Assembly: GCF_030463535.1 (NCBI RefSeq) | Contig: NC_132893.1 | Location: 27,092,782-27,156,781, forward strand | Source: Salminus brasiliensis | Taxonomy: Eukaryota; Chordata; Actinopteri; Characiformes; Bryconidae | Direction: 5' to 3' | DNA: 64,000 nt | Shown here: positions 1-19,900 of the stretch, piece by piece | How the letters are laid out: every line of letters begins with the position of its first letter | How positions within the stretch are numbered: position 1 is the first letter of the stretch | Made by a program: the position numbers and the translations under genes | The notes under the pieces: model-generated | What the model was told of the DNA's origin: nothing | Databases searched by the model: none | Seen by the model: only the letters and a program-made list of their open reading frames with translations

Positions 1-235
1 TTGTGAAAGTGAGCTGTACAGAGACTGTACGTCAGAGAGGGTCATAGGAGACTATAAAAATGAGGGGGAAAGCACATTAATGTCAACAGAGCTCCCAACA
101 CGAATTCAGTTTTCCACAGAGTAGAGCTGTGACCTTGCAGGAGCTTCCCCTGAAAAGCAGCAGGGAATGAAGTGATGATTGAATGAAAAGGGTTTGTATT
201 GGGATTCACTGTTTTCTCCTGTCTTGCATCATTAG
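1..235 (+). other. Intron of aph1, left edge
   Basis: The stretch before the first visible aph1 acceptor (CATCATTAG at 227-235) is intronic. The earlier exons, for the first transmembrane segments, must lie to the left of the window. I see no other feature here. Confidence 0.7.
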
Positions 236-6263
<6,028 letters not shown>

Positions 6264-8092
6264 GACGATCAAGTCCTGACCTCTCAGTGAGAGTGAGATG
6301 CAGACGGCTCATTGGAAGGCTGTGTTTGCTGCTTGGACCAACTAAAGCAGCAAGTGTAATAACCGATATAGCAGCCACCTCCACTGAAGATGGCCCTGGG
6401 ATCTAGCTCAGACCCCCAACTGCCCTCACTTTAGCCTAACAGGTTATAGGACTCTCGTATCACGTTCATTGTAAAATGCTGTAAATAGCTTGACCTCTAT
6501 GACTCATACAAAAACACACTTTTAATGAGTTTTTTTTTTTATTTTTATTTTTATTTTTTTTTAAATCAGTTTCCGTCTGTATGTTTGCTTTGCTTAAACT
6601 CCTCAGTCATTTCAAAGTAGTATTTAACATTTGAGTGTTCTTTTGCTGAATCATGTCACATTTTAATTTCTTTCACCTTTTTTGAAAATGTAAATATTGA
6701 ACCAAGCCTTAGCGAGGCAGATGGTGAGATAACCTGGGGTCAGACTGTACCTGCTTTACATTCTAGAGTTGCCGAATTCAAGCTGAAATCATAAAAAGTG
6801 TACCCATTGAGCAGGAACAAATTTTGACCCTTTTCCCTTTAGCAATGATGGATGCAGTTTTGTAGCCTCTCTGCATCTACATTGCCACTGGCTGGGTAAC
6901 TGATTGATCTCCTGACCAGTTAGAAACCTGCTTGGGAAAGCTGGTGAACAAGTGGTACGTTGTTAACAAACTGTAATGTGTGAGCAAAGTAACTGGACCA
7001 ATTCGGTCTGGCCCCAGACAAGTGCCGAGACACTTCAGCTGCTAAAACGTCCCTTAGGTAACACCGCACTCATGACACAGTGGAAAGGTGGTTCACCAAG
7101 TATTCAATGAGTGCAATGAGTCCTTTGAACAGAGAGCCTGATGCATTTTTTTTTTTCTTTTCATCAAGCTCTATCAAGCACCACATGGGCAGGAATTCCT
7201 CAAAGGCGGTCCACTAGCAAAGATGTTAAATCCTCTACTGCTTTTTATTTTTCTCCCCTCTTTCTTCCCTCACTGGTATTTAATTTAATGACACCTGCCC
7301 TTTACATTGTGTGAATGGTTCATGGCCAATGTACCCATAGTAGACCCATGGTTTATTCACCATGAATATGATCTGCTTACATTAACTTTCATTAAAAGTT
7401 ATGAACGATTTATCCTACTCTGTTAAAGTGACCGTTTCAGACCTGCAAGAAGTGTTTTCCTATTACAGTGAGTGTCGTTTATATCAGTTCTGACATTCAT
7501 GTTGATTTATATGTGGATAATTGGTCAGTACAATAGTGGAGTACAGATCCTCCCTAATGTAGCAGTTTCCTGTACCTGCACTTGACTCCGTTCCCCATTT
7601 CTACAATAACCGACTGAGGGCTCCATTTTCTTCAAAATCTAAACTGTTTTTTATTCACTTTTATCTTGCGTGATTTGGGCGCACACATTCTTGTAGTCAA
7701 CAAGCAATATCTGATTATCGCGACCTATTCTAGCGATATCTGTTTGGTCCTACTGCTTCAAACACTGGTGCTGGCCTGTGTCATGTCAGGAGAGACATTT
7801 TTTGGTTGTGTTTTCCTTGCCGTGAAAGCTTGATCGTGCGTGGAACAGTGCTTTTTACGACCATGTGGTTATTTGACCAACATGATGCTGCTTTGCTCTC
7901 TTTGTGATGTTATTTGTTCAGAGCTGTTTGACTTTCCATTGATTCGCCATGCAAGAAAACGTTGCTGCGTTGCTTCAGTTTCCAACCAGTGTGTGGTTGT
8001 CTGAACGCATACTTAAGTTTGAAGTGTTGATGACTCAGTGAGAAAATGGGAAAAAAAAAAAAAAATCATAAAGCCAATTAAATTAAACTCTG
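6264..8092 (+). other. aph1 3' untranslated region and spacer
   Basis: No coding potential is seen after the aph1 stop. The stretch is AT-rich and holds a T/A-rich tract at 6529-6565. It is probably 3' untranslated region at least in part. Confidence 0.4.
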
Positions 8093-8549
8093 CAGTGATC
8101 AGCCCTAACATTAACACCACCGATAGGTCAAGTAAAAAACACAGATCGTCCTTATCTGCAGTGGTATCTTTCAAAGGGTGGATATATTAGGCAGTCAGTT
8201 CTTGAAGGCGATGTGCATTCAAAGCAGAACCAATTGGCAAACATAAGAATCTGAGTCAACGACTGGGTCAAAACATCAAGTAGGTCTTGTATGCGTTTTC
8301 TGGTATGCAGCGGCCAGGAACTACCAAAAGCTATTCAAGAAAGGACAACTTTTGAACTAGACACATGGTCATAAGCTCCTAAGGCTCTTCGCTGTTATCC
8401 ATGGAGGCCCCACCTCGCGGCTTACAGGAACTGAAGGGTCTGCTGCTAATATCTTGGTGGTAGATGCCACAGGACGCCTTCAAAGGTCTTGAGTCCATGC
8501 CTCAAACGGTCAGATCTGTTAGGTGTTAATGTTTTGGCTGATCGGTGTA
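8093..8549 (+). mobile_element. Internally deleted Tc1-like element, lineage B
   Basis: The left end CAGTGATCAGCCCTAACATT and the right end GTTTTGGCTGATCGGTGTA are inverted-repeat ends. Between them are the two outer parts of a transposase gene: an N-terminal region that includes the GACTGGGTCA helix-turn-helix coding area, and a C-terminal region with CATGGAGGCCCCACCTCG and GAGTCCATGCCTC. The central catalytic part is deleted. Confidence 0.75.
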
Positions 8550-8617
8550 AGTGTAAAAGAAAGGGTCAAAAAACTGCTTATGCACAAAAGAAACTTTCAC
8601 ACTGTGTGTGTTTTCTA

Positions 8618-8812
8618 ATAGAAAAGGGCTATAAAGGGTTCTTTAAGCGATGCCATATAAGAACCACATTTGGTTATATTTAAAATATATATTTTAAAAA
8701 TGTTCTTTACATTCTCGTTTCAAACACTTTTTATGGATCCAAAAGCAGCCCTTGTATGGCATCACTCGTAAGAACATTTGTAGCACCTTTATTTTTGAGA
8801 GCGTAGAACTGC
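8618..8812. repeat. AGAACC-type MITE copy
   Basis: The segment contains GGGTTCTTTAAGCGATGCCA, ATATAAGAACC and, in inverted arrangement, TATGGCATCACTCGTAAGAA near the other end, which makes an imperfect foldback. Copies with the same phrases are at 17461, 26085, 51174 and 51505. Confidence 0.55.
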
Positions 8813-8907
8813 GGTGGAACTGCTCTGTTCTTTCGGCCATCTTTCAGCAAAAGAACTGCATAATACGTTTATTGGGCCCTGTTCTTTACCTTTTAATGAA
8901 TTTTGAC

Positions 8908-8913
8908 AATAAA
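8908..8913 (+). terminator. Candidate aph1 poly(A) signal
   Basis: AATAAA lies 2.6 kb after the aph1 stop. A second AATAAA at 9747-9752 is followed by a GT-rich downstream stretch and is an equally good candidate. Sequence alone cannot choose between them. Confidence 0.3.
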
Positions 8914-9921
8914 CCTCTGAAGATTTGACTAGTCACCAAGCAGTACTGATTAAGTTACCTGAATTTAAACAAAATATCTGTAGCTAAATGTTACCGATGA
9001 AAATGTAACTCACTCACATATGTACTCTGGCAGTAAATCAGTTATACTCCAAATCTGTGTTTTGTTGCAAAACTTCATTTCATTCGTTTTATTAAGGTAC
9101 TTCATGAGTCTGACATTGGTAACTGGTTGCACCAGTCTCGTTTAGGCACAGCCGTATTGTACCTGGTTCACTGTTGATGTACATCTTATAACCATACAGC
9201 CTTCGTCTCAGGACACACTGTGTGATTAATAACTAGATGTTCCAGACTAGTCCTCGGCAGCTCCCTTTAGAGGCATGGCTGGACTTTGTTACAGCTCTAA
9301 CTAGAACATATCTTCTCCTCGGACATTGCACTGCCCTTAATAAACAGCCACATTCAGTATGCACCACGTTCTGGAGAAGGATGTGTTTCAGTTTAAATTT
9401 TATTTGATTTTCTAATGTGTCTGCTTATTTTGGCTCCAATCAGCAGCCCTCTTGTTCACTCTGTATATTCCTTTTCTGATTTTCTGTTTTTTGAGCAATC
9501 TGTTGGAGTTCTAGCAGAGTTGTAGTTCAGCTGCCTAATGGACCATCCCCTACCCAACACACCCTCAGCCGTACTCTGTGTCGAAAATCTTTGCAACCAG
9601 TGCTCACCTGGATTTCGGACAAACAGATGACAAATAATGACTATGTAATGTTTTGATGCTGCTTTCTAAAGTTTTAAAGAAGATATTGTGCCAAACAGGG
9701 AAACATGTCATGACTCTCCATGTCACTGAGATTCAGTTTGGGTAAAAATAAAAAAAACAAAGCCCTGTGTTGATTTAAATGTGTGTCTGGGATTATTTTG
9801 GGATGTGGGTGGCCTTCTGTGTACAGAAAGATTGTCTGGTTGGCCCAGTTGAATTACTCTGTTGATGGTGAAATTTACTCAGATTATGAATTCTGGTAAC
9901 CAACTATACTGCTGGATCTAA

Positions 9922-10106
9922 ATCAGGGCTGCACGATTCCAGTCCTTGAGGGCTTGTCTACAGCAAAAGTTGGTAGTTGCTCTACTCAAAACACCCGATT
10001 CAGTTCCTCAGATTAATTACCATGCGACATGACCATTTTTTAGTAGGGCAACTATCAAACTTTGCTGGAGACAAGCCCTCTAAAACTGAGTTTTGCACCC
10101 CTGATC
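9922..10106. mobile_element. Foldback MITE, about 185 bp
   Basis: The left arm (ATCAGGGCTGCACGATTCC...GAGGGCTTGTCTACAGC) and the reverse complement of the right arm (ATCAGGGGTGCAAAACTCAG...GAGGGCTTGTCTCCAGC) match over about 55 bp with scattered mismatches. This is a small inverted-repeat element without coding capacity. Confidence 0.75.
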
Positions 10107-10252
10107 TAATTTTTTTGTTTATATTTTGTTGAATGTTCCTGTAGTTTTTGTTAAACAGTGCTTTACTGACAACGATCTGTTCTCACTTGACATTGATCTT
10201 AAACTTCTAAATATTGTGGCACTGCAGGGTGGAGCTACATTTTAAGCTTCTT

Positions 10253-10254
<2 letters not shown>

Positions 10255-10290
<36 letters not shown>

Positions 10291-10405
10291 CTTTCTTGCA
10301 GAAGAGTTAGTGTTTATTTTCAGATTCTCATGCTAAATGTTAGCTTAGTATACATGTGGCATGTTCTTATAATAATACTGCTATTATAATAATAATAATA
10401 ATAAT
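10255..10405. repeat. Poly(T) run and AAT microsatellite
   Basis: A run of 34 T (10255-10288) is followed, about 95 bp on, by an AAT/ATA trinucleotide array (10384-10405). The spacer 10107-12527 otherwise shows no gene. Confidence 0.9.
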
Positions 10406-11645
10406 ACACCTAACAGGCATCACATTAATAGCCCCTGCTTAACATTTAAGTAGGACCTCCCGGTGCCGCCACAACAGACCTGGGCATTCGAGACTCCACA
10501 AGGCCACTGAAGGTGTCCTGTGTTTTCTGGCACCAAGACGTTAGCAGCAGATCCTTTTAAGTTTTGTTAGTTGTGTGGCGCAAGACCCGTTGCCCACTAT
10601 TCTACATCAAGTATGTTTTATGTCAAAGTCTGGGATCTATATTATGTAGTAAGTGTAGTGGATGAAGACCTCAGCCACTATGACCAGGGCTAGATAACTC
10701 TGTGCCTAGGCTTGTGGGTTGCTTCCAGTCAGCAGTGGAGGTGGGGGGGATTAACGAGGGACTGGATTTTTGCTTACTAAGGCTTATTGCTGCACAAGAG
10801 CAACAAAGGCTTTTCCTTCTGGGCTGACTGGACAGAGGGGCTGCATTGACAAACCTGTAGAATTGAACTGGGCCACGAAGAGCTAACAAATCATTACTCG
10901 TAAGACTAATTTATAAAGTAAATAATGAACACCAACTCATGGAAAGGGTCACATGCCAGTGTTTAATGATTGTGTAGCTGGCTGTAGAGAAAATAAGGGT
11001 GAAGCGGCATAGGAGCGGAAGTGCTCTGATTGGTGGAAACAAAGCCTGGTTGTCAGCTTTTCCATTAGGTATAAGTGACGTCTGAATGACGTGTTGCTGG
11101 TTAAACTGAAGTGAGTTACGGCCTAAACTAACTCATATTTACCTGCTGTGATTCACACAGGCACCTGGTTTTGTTTGTTTGACCGGACTCTAACCTTGAC
11201 CATGAGGGAGAAATGCGGCGATCAGAACTTTCTGTTATTAATTTAATGTGAAATGGATGCTACTATTATTTATTTCAGAAATGTAAAACAGTAAAAGGTT
11301 GCTTTCTTACTTTAACACACTTTTATATTTCTAAGTTGGTTATTAGCGCTACAGCAGTATACATCATGCCACAAGGCTACTGGTGTGTCTGGGGTGGAAA
11401 CACATGTGATGTATTTAGTAAACAGGTGGAAACTACTCTAGTCTTTTCTAAAGAATAAACTAAAATTTTCAATTACGAATTGGACCTTTAACAACACATT
11501 AAGACACTGTTGCTTGCTGCTTATTGCTTTTTGGGAGGCATCACAAGACCGGTTGACCAGTATTGAAAGAAAATCTCTTCTGAGGTTTCAAAGCATTTAA
11601 AACAGACTGAAAGTTGACCTAATTATTTCTGCAATCTACAACTTC

Positions 11646-11702
11646 TACAACTGCTGCTGCTGCTGTTTTTGTTGTTGTTGTTGTGGTGGTGGTGGTGGTG
11701 GA
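11646..11702. repeat. Trinucleotide array CTG/TTG/TGG
   Basis: Consecutive CTG, TTG and TGG triplet runs lie in the aph1-ca9 spacer. Open frames over it (poly-Thr on the minus strand) are artefacts. Confidence 0.9.
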
Positions 11703-12527
11703 GAGGGTGGTGCTTAAGATTCTTTGGTTCCAAACACTGCCCTGAGATATGATTTCCGTTTTGCCCAGAGGAGACTGCCAGATCAGATCAGAGGAGGGTA
11801 AACTTTGCCCCAGTTGTCTGTTATCTGAGTGCATCTGTCTGCTGTGGTCTGTAGTGGTATTGTAGGGAAGAAGGCAGAGTAAATGATGCAAACCTCTGTT
11901 GGTGAATTCCTTTCATCTCACTCTTAACCAGATAGCTTTAAAGACATACTGCACCTCAGGTTTCAGAGGTACTGCACAGTAATATTTGCAAGCAGTGTAT
12001 GCAGCAATATGTCCCTTTGAGACACTGTCATTAAAATAATTATAAAAAAAAAAGTTATGTAGGTTATGGTTACATTTAGCATCTAGTGTTAAATATGTTC
12101 AGAAACCAATACATATGTGTTTATGAACAGCCAGTAATTGCCATAAAGTAATGGCCATATGTTTCAATTATAATAGTTATTAAATTAATGAGATTTTAAA
12201 AGTAGATATCATGTACTGGTCAGTAACTTGCAAATCTAGAACTGCTTACTGCCTGTAAAGGAGAGCTGTGTAACAAGAAGACTGCAGCCACAAAGGTCTC
12301 CTTAATACAAACTGTTCTGAAATGTAGTATAACCATTATAGCTACAAGCATATTCCCTTTTCTTTTACTTCAGTGCATTTAAAATGATAAAAAGGGATTC
12401 CTTCTATTAAGTTCAGGAATATATAAACTACAATAGAGTATTTTATTAATCAGACACTCATGGCACAGCAGTGCAATTTATAAAATCAGGCAGATTTGGG
12501 CCAGCAGCTATAGGTAATGTTCACATC

Positions 12528-12840
12528 AACCAGCAACATTGAGGAACAAATGTGATCAGAGTGATTTTGAACGTTGCATGGGCGTTTGTGCCAGACGGGA
12601 CAGATGGTCCACTGCAGCAGAAGACCATGTCTGGTTCCTCTTCTCTCAGCCAAGAACAGAAAGCTGAGGCTGCAGTGAGCAGAGGCTCATCATCACTGGA
12701 CAGTGTAAGACTGGTCTGATGAATCTTGATTTCTTTGTGTCATCAACCCAGACTAGTAGAGGAGAAGATTGAGGGATGTTTTGAGAGCAACAGGAGGCCC
12801 TACCCAGTCTTAGTATGGTATTCTCCATAACTTAAAATGA
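12528..12840 (+). mobile_element. Tc1-like transposase relic, lineage A, internally deleted
   Basis: It shares CAGCAGAAGACCA, CAGCCAAGAACAGAAAGCTG and a CTGGTCTGATGAATCT-like block with the relics at 5236 and 52950. It then jumps to the C-terminal GAGAGCAACAGGAGGCCCTA. The core has been lost. Confidence 0.75.
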
Positions 12841-13189
12841 AGTACATGCCATAGGACTGAAACATTGTGGTGTTCACTAGGCCTCTGCCTAATTAGGAAC
12901 TGAGTTAGCTCATTTATGCAACCCCACAGCTCTCCTTTATAGAAACTGTATGAACTGGTATATATAGTCTTTGTCTAATTAAATCAGTTACTTGGGAATT
13001 ATGCGTCACTATGGTCTTTATGCATGTGTCATAAAGTTCCTGTGTTCGTACCTTTCTCCAAAACATTTACTTGATACTTACATTATGTGGAGGTATAAAA
13101 AGGTTTATCACACCTAACCATCAACAAACATGGTTATTTTAACCATCACCCATGGGATGGGAACCAAATGTGGCTGTTTAAACGTGACA

Positions 13190-13390
13190 GGGGTCACCAG
13201 TCTTAACCACAAAGGGCTGATGTGGCTGCAGGTTTTCATTCCAGTGAAGCAAAAGAACATCTGATTGCACTGGTTTAATCAGTTGCTCTGAGTCTTAGCA
13301 CAGTTGATTAGTTTTATGAGATGAGCTTCAGCTTGTTTGTATTTTGCTCTGACAGCTGTTGCAACATCAGTGCAGGACCGAAGCCTCGTT
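13190..13390. repeat. Possible MITE-like dispersed repeat
   Basis: The phrase GGGTCACCAGTCTTAACCAC...GGCTGCAGGTTTTCATTCCA resembles ends of small fish DNA elements. No clear inverted partner was found, so this is weak. Confidence 0.3.
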
Positions 13391-13467
13391 TCCCTGTAAA
13401 TGAGCTCCCCTTAATACTGATTTCTCCAGTCATTCAAACATTCAAAACTGTTAGAAACTGAAACTTT

Positions 13468-13473
13468 TTTATT
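13468..13473 (-). terminator. Candidate ca9 poly(A) signal
   Basis: The minus strand reads AATAAA about 440 nt after the ca9 TAG stop. It is the first clear hexamer downstream of that gene, giving a 3' untranslated region of roughly 0.45 kb. Confidence 0.5.
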
Positions 13474-13911
13474 GAGAGATTGACAAAATACGTCGCTATT
13501 GACTCAATGATTAATGACATACATGTGCGTTATAGGCCACTAATATGACCTGCAGTACGTACATTCTGATAGCAGAAGTATGTACTTCATTAATACAAAC
13601 AAACAAGCATTTTGTAAACAAAGTAGAACATCATAAATAGAACATAGTTAAAAGTATGTCAAGATCAAGTGATTTACCACCATACATGGCAATATCACAA
13701 TTGCAAGAACTACAGTGAAAAATGAAGATTTCTTAATTCTCAGTGAGAAAACACACCAACTAACAGCTGTGATTAGAGAGCTGGGCAATACTTCCTGCAG
13801 CTGGCAGAACTGGCTTAGAAACATTTATCAAAAACTGCAAAAGTTTTCTAAAAAGTTTTCTAATATAAATAGTTGATAATTGTATCTGACAATGAAGCAG
13901 ATATTTCACAT

Positions 13912-16900
13912 CTATACCTCTTCTTTGGTTGCTGGTTTATAAATAACATTTTGTCTGGAGTCTTTTTTGAATCTGTGAAAAGAGACAACAAAGAGAAGTG
14001 TGTTATTAATGCAGTTGAGCCGTGCTGCTTTACAGAGGTAGATTTTTATAACATTATTATTTAAAGGAGTAAGATCATTAGAGAACAAACATTGTTTCCA
14101 GATAACACATAGATGAAGGTCAACTGTCTTAAGCAAGTAAACTTCGGAATACAGCCTGTTTGGGCACTCTGTCAAAAGTTACGTTACTATAAAGAGACAC
14201 GAGAGTATGACGTTTTAAAAATTAGTAACATTTTGGCATTTAGGATTAGTGTATTATTTTTGTTTTGTAGAAATTTGTGTTTAGGATGTTTAGGAACCCC
14301 AAGAGATTTCTGCTCTGTTTTCTATTTAATTAATTATAAATTTTATTATCGGATTTTCCCTTTTTCTCACAATTTGGTACTGCCAATTAACCCACCCGTA
14401 TGTAGCTCCCTTTAGCAGCAGCAATGCTTCTGATCCTAGGAAGGTAAACTTAACACGTCTCCTCTGATACATGTGAAGCCAGTCACCGCCTGATGCAGCA
14501 TTGCTGAGCAGCCGACAAGCTCGAAGCAAAGTGTCGGATCGCTAGCTCCACCACATCAGCTCCATTTGCACCAGCTCCACCGCACCAGCTAATAGATACT
14601 GATGCTGGCAAACATCACTTAGACTGATGAGGGGAGAGAGCACAGTCAGTTGTGCTCTCCTGGACTCTGGCCACTGATGGCAAAGCGACATGGCTCAAGA
14701 TTCAAACTCGACAACCCCCAGGCCGTAGTAGTAGCGCATTAGACAGCCAAGCCAACTCAGAGCCCCTGATTTTGTGCTCTTTTAGCTTTTACCAAAGTCT
14801 CAAACCTTAAGCAGAAAGACTTAGCACACTCTGGAGTGGTGCAGCACTGTTCTACTGTGCAGCGACCTCTGCTCGAATAGGACCTTCACGGAAGAGTCAT
14901 CAGAAGAAAACCTTTCCTGCCCTTCCTGCAGCCTCAGCCTGAAAATTACTGAAAATGTTTGTGTGGGGACGTGCCGGTGTGTCGGGAACGTTCTTGTTAA
15001 TCAGTTTTGTGTCTTTGTTGTCTTAAATTCTAATAAACTCAGGGTTAGAACTGTGTAATTTTCACAGTAATACATTCAAGGCCATGCTATACCACAAGGT
15101 ATGGATGCTGGTGCTGATCTACTCTGCCTTCAGCCTCATGCCTATGAACACAGCACGTCAGTGCCAGTATATCACGGTGTAGCACTCGCTCCTGTGTGTT
15201 TTAGAATTAATAGAATGATTAGTAGATGAACAAAAAAGAAAACATGCATTACGCACTTTGAGTACTTTTTCCTCTGTTGATAAGCGTACAAGGAGAAACC
15301 CAGCAAAGTCATAGCGAATAAGGCTCCAAAGGCAATGGCTAATATGTCTCCTGTGGGTGATAGGTTTTCATTTAGAAACAAACAACATTGAGATAATATT
15401 GTAACATCAAAATGTTCAGCTTAAGGCCATTCAGTTGTGATGAATTACATACCTCTGGACAGTGTGTCTAAAAAGAGGAAGAAAAAAGAAAGAAAACATC
15501 AACCAAAAATATCAGTATTTATTTCATATTTCAAAATAATAAAATCCATGGACTTTAGAAAGAGTTGCAATCTTGTCTTTTTACAGCTCAGACTTTTCTC
15601 TTTATGCTTCTTTTGGGGAAAATCATTTTAATGCTCATTCCCTTTCATTTCTTATCTACATTTTTAAACTGCATTCCAGTGCTTAAGCCTCTCGGAGAAA
15701 AGCCTTGTTGGCCCACACGGCGATTCATTTGAGCAGTGTTGTGATGGAGCTTCTTAACTGAGCTCAGCAGATAATCCATTTCAACACTCTGAGGTGGTAA
15801 TTGCACCTGTCTTTCAGAATTCACTGTGAATCATCAGACAGACTGCCGATACGATCAATACGATCACAGATGGTCATCTGTATTGATAACTGCACAGTAC
15901 AGTAAAACAATTAGATTACTGTAGAGGTCTTCACTACTTTATAAGACACTCTATAAGAGCCCATGGTGACATATGTGTCACAGACTCTCACTCACTCAAC
16001 ACCCTGGATGCATCACAGGACAGTTTGTGAAATTCTGATGGAAAACTGACTGCTGGGCCTCCTCTGTTACCCGCATTAGACCAGATGTAAAAAGTTGTAA
16101 AAAGTGCTATACAAATACATTTGTGTGTGTATGTGACCTTATTTACAAAATGCCAGTGTGCTTGGTTAGTGCTTAAGACAAGACCAGCTCATTTAAAAGT
16201 TCTGAAGTTCTAAAGTTCTGCTTCAACCCATTTAACGTTTTAAAAGCTTCAATCAAATGTCTTATTACATATAGTTCTGACCCCATTTTTAGACAAAAAG
16301 GATAATTCATAATTAAAGTCAGTTATTTACAGAAGTCATCATGTGACCTTTTTATCATTACAAAAAAATCATTGAGCCTCTCAATTAATTTAACTGAACA
16401 ATTATTTAGAATCAGTATTCAAAACTGGGTCTGGGCTTATTAGCTCTTCATTCACAGAGGCTAATAGCTGGACAGACTGGACAGCCTGTCTAAACATTCT
16501 TTCTGCCCAGTGTGAATTTTGAGGACTGTCTGTGGCCTCTCCAGATGGAGAAATTCTTTATTATGTTTTAAGTTATTTAGGGTGAGTTACTCAGACATGT
16601 ATTGAGCCTAGACTTTGACTACATTGCAGTGTCAGTGATGAATCACCATTGGGGGGAAAAAAAATTGTAGGTTTAGTCTAGGTTTGGGCCTAGACTAATC
16701 CGGCCCCTATTTATACACTCCACATCCGAAGAGTAAAGGCCACACTGTATGACAGCAGTACAGTAAGATGCTCACCAAATGTTCCACTTGTTTTAACTCT
16801 TGGGAAAGTTTCTGCCCCAGGAAACGTGTCAATGTTGGCACCTGTAAAAGGCAGTAGTTCACACATGTTCACACAAATCAATATTATATGCCCATACTAC

Positions 16901-19900
16901 TTTAAAATGTTTGGCAGTCAATATTTGTCTGTCCACTTTTGAAAAGAACACAAAGCCAGATGTTCTCAGAAAGTTCGCAAAACAAACCTGCGCATTTCCA
17001 TTGAACACTTTGAACTGTACAATGTGCTTGTTTGTTTACCTAGATAAGCAATTTACTTGGGAGTCGTTTTATATGGACTAAAAGAACTCTAAGTGCCACT
17101 AAGAGCAGTGTGTGTTTGGATTTATGAAAGATAACTCAACCCACTTGAAACCCGCTGCCTGCAACAGGCCATTGAAGAAGTGGATTACCAAGTGGTAAGA
17201 GGATAATTACTCAGAATGAAAATCAGCATCCTAATTATTTATGGATTATGCTTAATTGTAGGTTTTACTAAGTAATTTAGGAGATTATAACAGTGCACTT
17301 ACCCTCAACACTGGGCAACACACTGAAAGAGGACAGGACTCGTCTTCCATGAAGAAGCTGTGGGGCTCTGAAGTTTTTGGACAGGAGCTGATTTTGACCT
17401 GCTTTCAGTGTATCCTCCAGGGCCGCCAGCTGGTGAATAAAAGTGGTGGTGTAAGTTCTTGTACACCTTTTAAAATAGAGGTGCTCCAAAGGGTTCTTTG
17501 AGTAATTCCACAAAAGAAGAAAACTGGTTCCCTAAAAAACATTTTTGTAATAGAGTTGTGTAAATCTGAGGAACCTTTCGAAGGTTTAAAGAACCTTCAC
17601 CTGATGTAAAGTTTCTTCACCCACTTTAAGATTCCTCAAGTCCAAACATCTCTATTAAAATGGTTCTTTAGGAAAGCAAAAGTGGTTCTTCTGTGCCTTC
17701 ACTCAAAGAACTCATTGCAGCATCCTGCTTTTTTTTTACACCATTTTTATTAACATTACTGTGTGTATATCATCAGGCATTATAGATGACTAATGGGTAC
17801 AGTGGACATCAGAGGTCTGTGCAGTTCTATACTAAAATAAACCAAAATAAAGAGGAAGCCACAATGATGACAACAAAAAACAAACTTGTCATTATTAGGG
17901 CAATTAGGATGTTGTGGTCGAGGACCTTCAAGTACATCTAGTTGTAGAACTGTGACAGTGTGTATGTGTGAGGGTTGGAGGATATAAATAGACACAAAAA
18001 AGGACTAAATAATATCCCTTTATAGCTTGTCTTGCTAAATCATCTATTTTAATTTCTTACATTTCTTTTACTTTTTAACACCTTTTATTAATAAATGCAT
18101 CAATAAAATAAACAAAAATGTAAGTGATTTGTATTTCTTTATGTTTGTGTTGATGCATTTCTAGGTTGTTGTCAACCTGCTGTGCTGAGAAGCAGTTTAA
18201 ACCTTTTAAAAGCTGATTTAAAAAGTGTTACTACAAACTGCTATCACCAAAGAATAGCCCCACCAGTTTGTACAGAAGTCTCTGCAGTTACTGAATAATA
18301 CACCTTAGTGTGTAATAAGCCTTGGAGTGTTAAAGGGGTTAACCAATTATTGATGCAGAAGCAGGTACATGTAGACCAATGGGGTGGTAAGAAGTTTGGA
18401 CTTTAGCAGTTTGACCAATGGTTGATGTAGAAGCAGGTACATGTAGACCAATAGTAGCAGCGAGAGGGCAAGACTTAATCAGTTTGACCAATTGTTGTAG
18501 ACTAGTAATCAAAGAGAGAAAGCGGAGCTTAACAGACGTGATTGCAGCTGTATAAATCCACACACACCATGTGTGGCTACTGTAAAAGTATCATTTCATT
18601 TCCACATCCCCAAAAGATGAGAGTAGGTATAGTCACCCATCCTAGTTATTACACACACAAAAATAGGCCAAAATGACTGATCAGTAAACATTGGGTTTTA
18701 TAGACAGTATGAAACAAACCTGTTTTCTTGATACTGTGATGGTGTCGTTAAACATGGTCCAGTTGACAGTCTGGAAGCATGGCGGGGTGGTCAGGGACCC
18801 GTTGTACCTATAAAACTTTTCCAGATTGTTTGGTAGAAGGTGACGGATGTTAAACCCTGGGATCTGAGTGTTCGACTCTGAAAAGAAAACAGCAAATTCA
18901 AGCAAACTTTCTAAATGAATGCGCCGATACCATCCATCCCTCTAGCAACATCTCTGCATGTGGCCATTCTACATATAGAGAGGCCTAAAGCATCTGAGCT
19001 CTTTTGGTGATCTGTGTGGGTTATAGTTACCTTCAATGCTAACATCTGTGAGCGAGGACAGGATCCTTTCATAGTTTTTATTCTCATGAAGCCCAATCTG
19101 CAATGAACAGTTTAGAGAGATATTAATCAGAAAATGAATGTGTAATTTTGTAATGAATTAATTATATCATTTATAACGACCAGCTTATTGTTGCAAGTCA
19201 ACAAAAATATTCACTAAATTTGTCTTTTAAAATGTGGTCATCGAAAATAGCACGGCTTACCCCAATAAAGCCTCCTAATACAGCCAGTCCATCTGGTTTG
19301 CTTGCAGCCTCTGATATGTTTGCATATTTTGAGTTGTAATGAACCACATGGATCTTAAATGAAGAGAGAAAATCAGTCATCATTAAGGCATTTTTGCCTT
19401 GTTGTATTGCACTGAATATGTTTAGTGCTATACAGTCTCAAGGTCAAGGCATCAAGTGTAAACATGACTTAATTGAGTGTAAATGAACAGCAGTGATGGC
19501 CTTTCTTTTTTATAGAGTGGAGCAACGTGTTCCGAGAGTGGACATTATAAACAGTGCTGTTGGCTCTTCTCACCTCAGCAGGGAAGTGAACGTTATCTAT
19601 GGTGTGCTCTGAGCCAGGAACCTCTATGGTGCCCCAGTGGAAGTGAAGCTGGGCAGCCAGGTAGACTTCATCAAACCCCTTCACTATACGCATGCTGTTG
19701 GGCAAACTCAGTTTCACTGCAGGAAAGATAGCAAAGGCCCCAAATGTGAGCTGTTTAGGATAACTGTGATTGTGGACAGAGTGTTATATTAATTTCACTG
19801 TAAGTCTTAATCTTTTGTATCATTTGCTCTTAATTGTCAGCAAAGCACTAAAGGCATCCAATTTTTTCACTGCTTTGAGCAATTGTTTACTTACTGCTTT

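Noticed and set aside
14700-14790. Possible tRNA gene on the minus strand
   Set aside because: A- and B-box-like phrases exist, but I could not fold a full cloverleaf; a SINE head is more likely.
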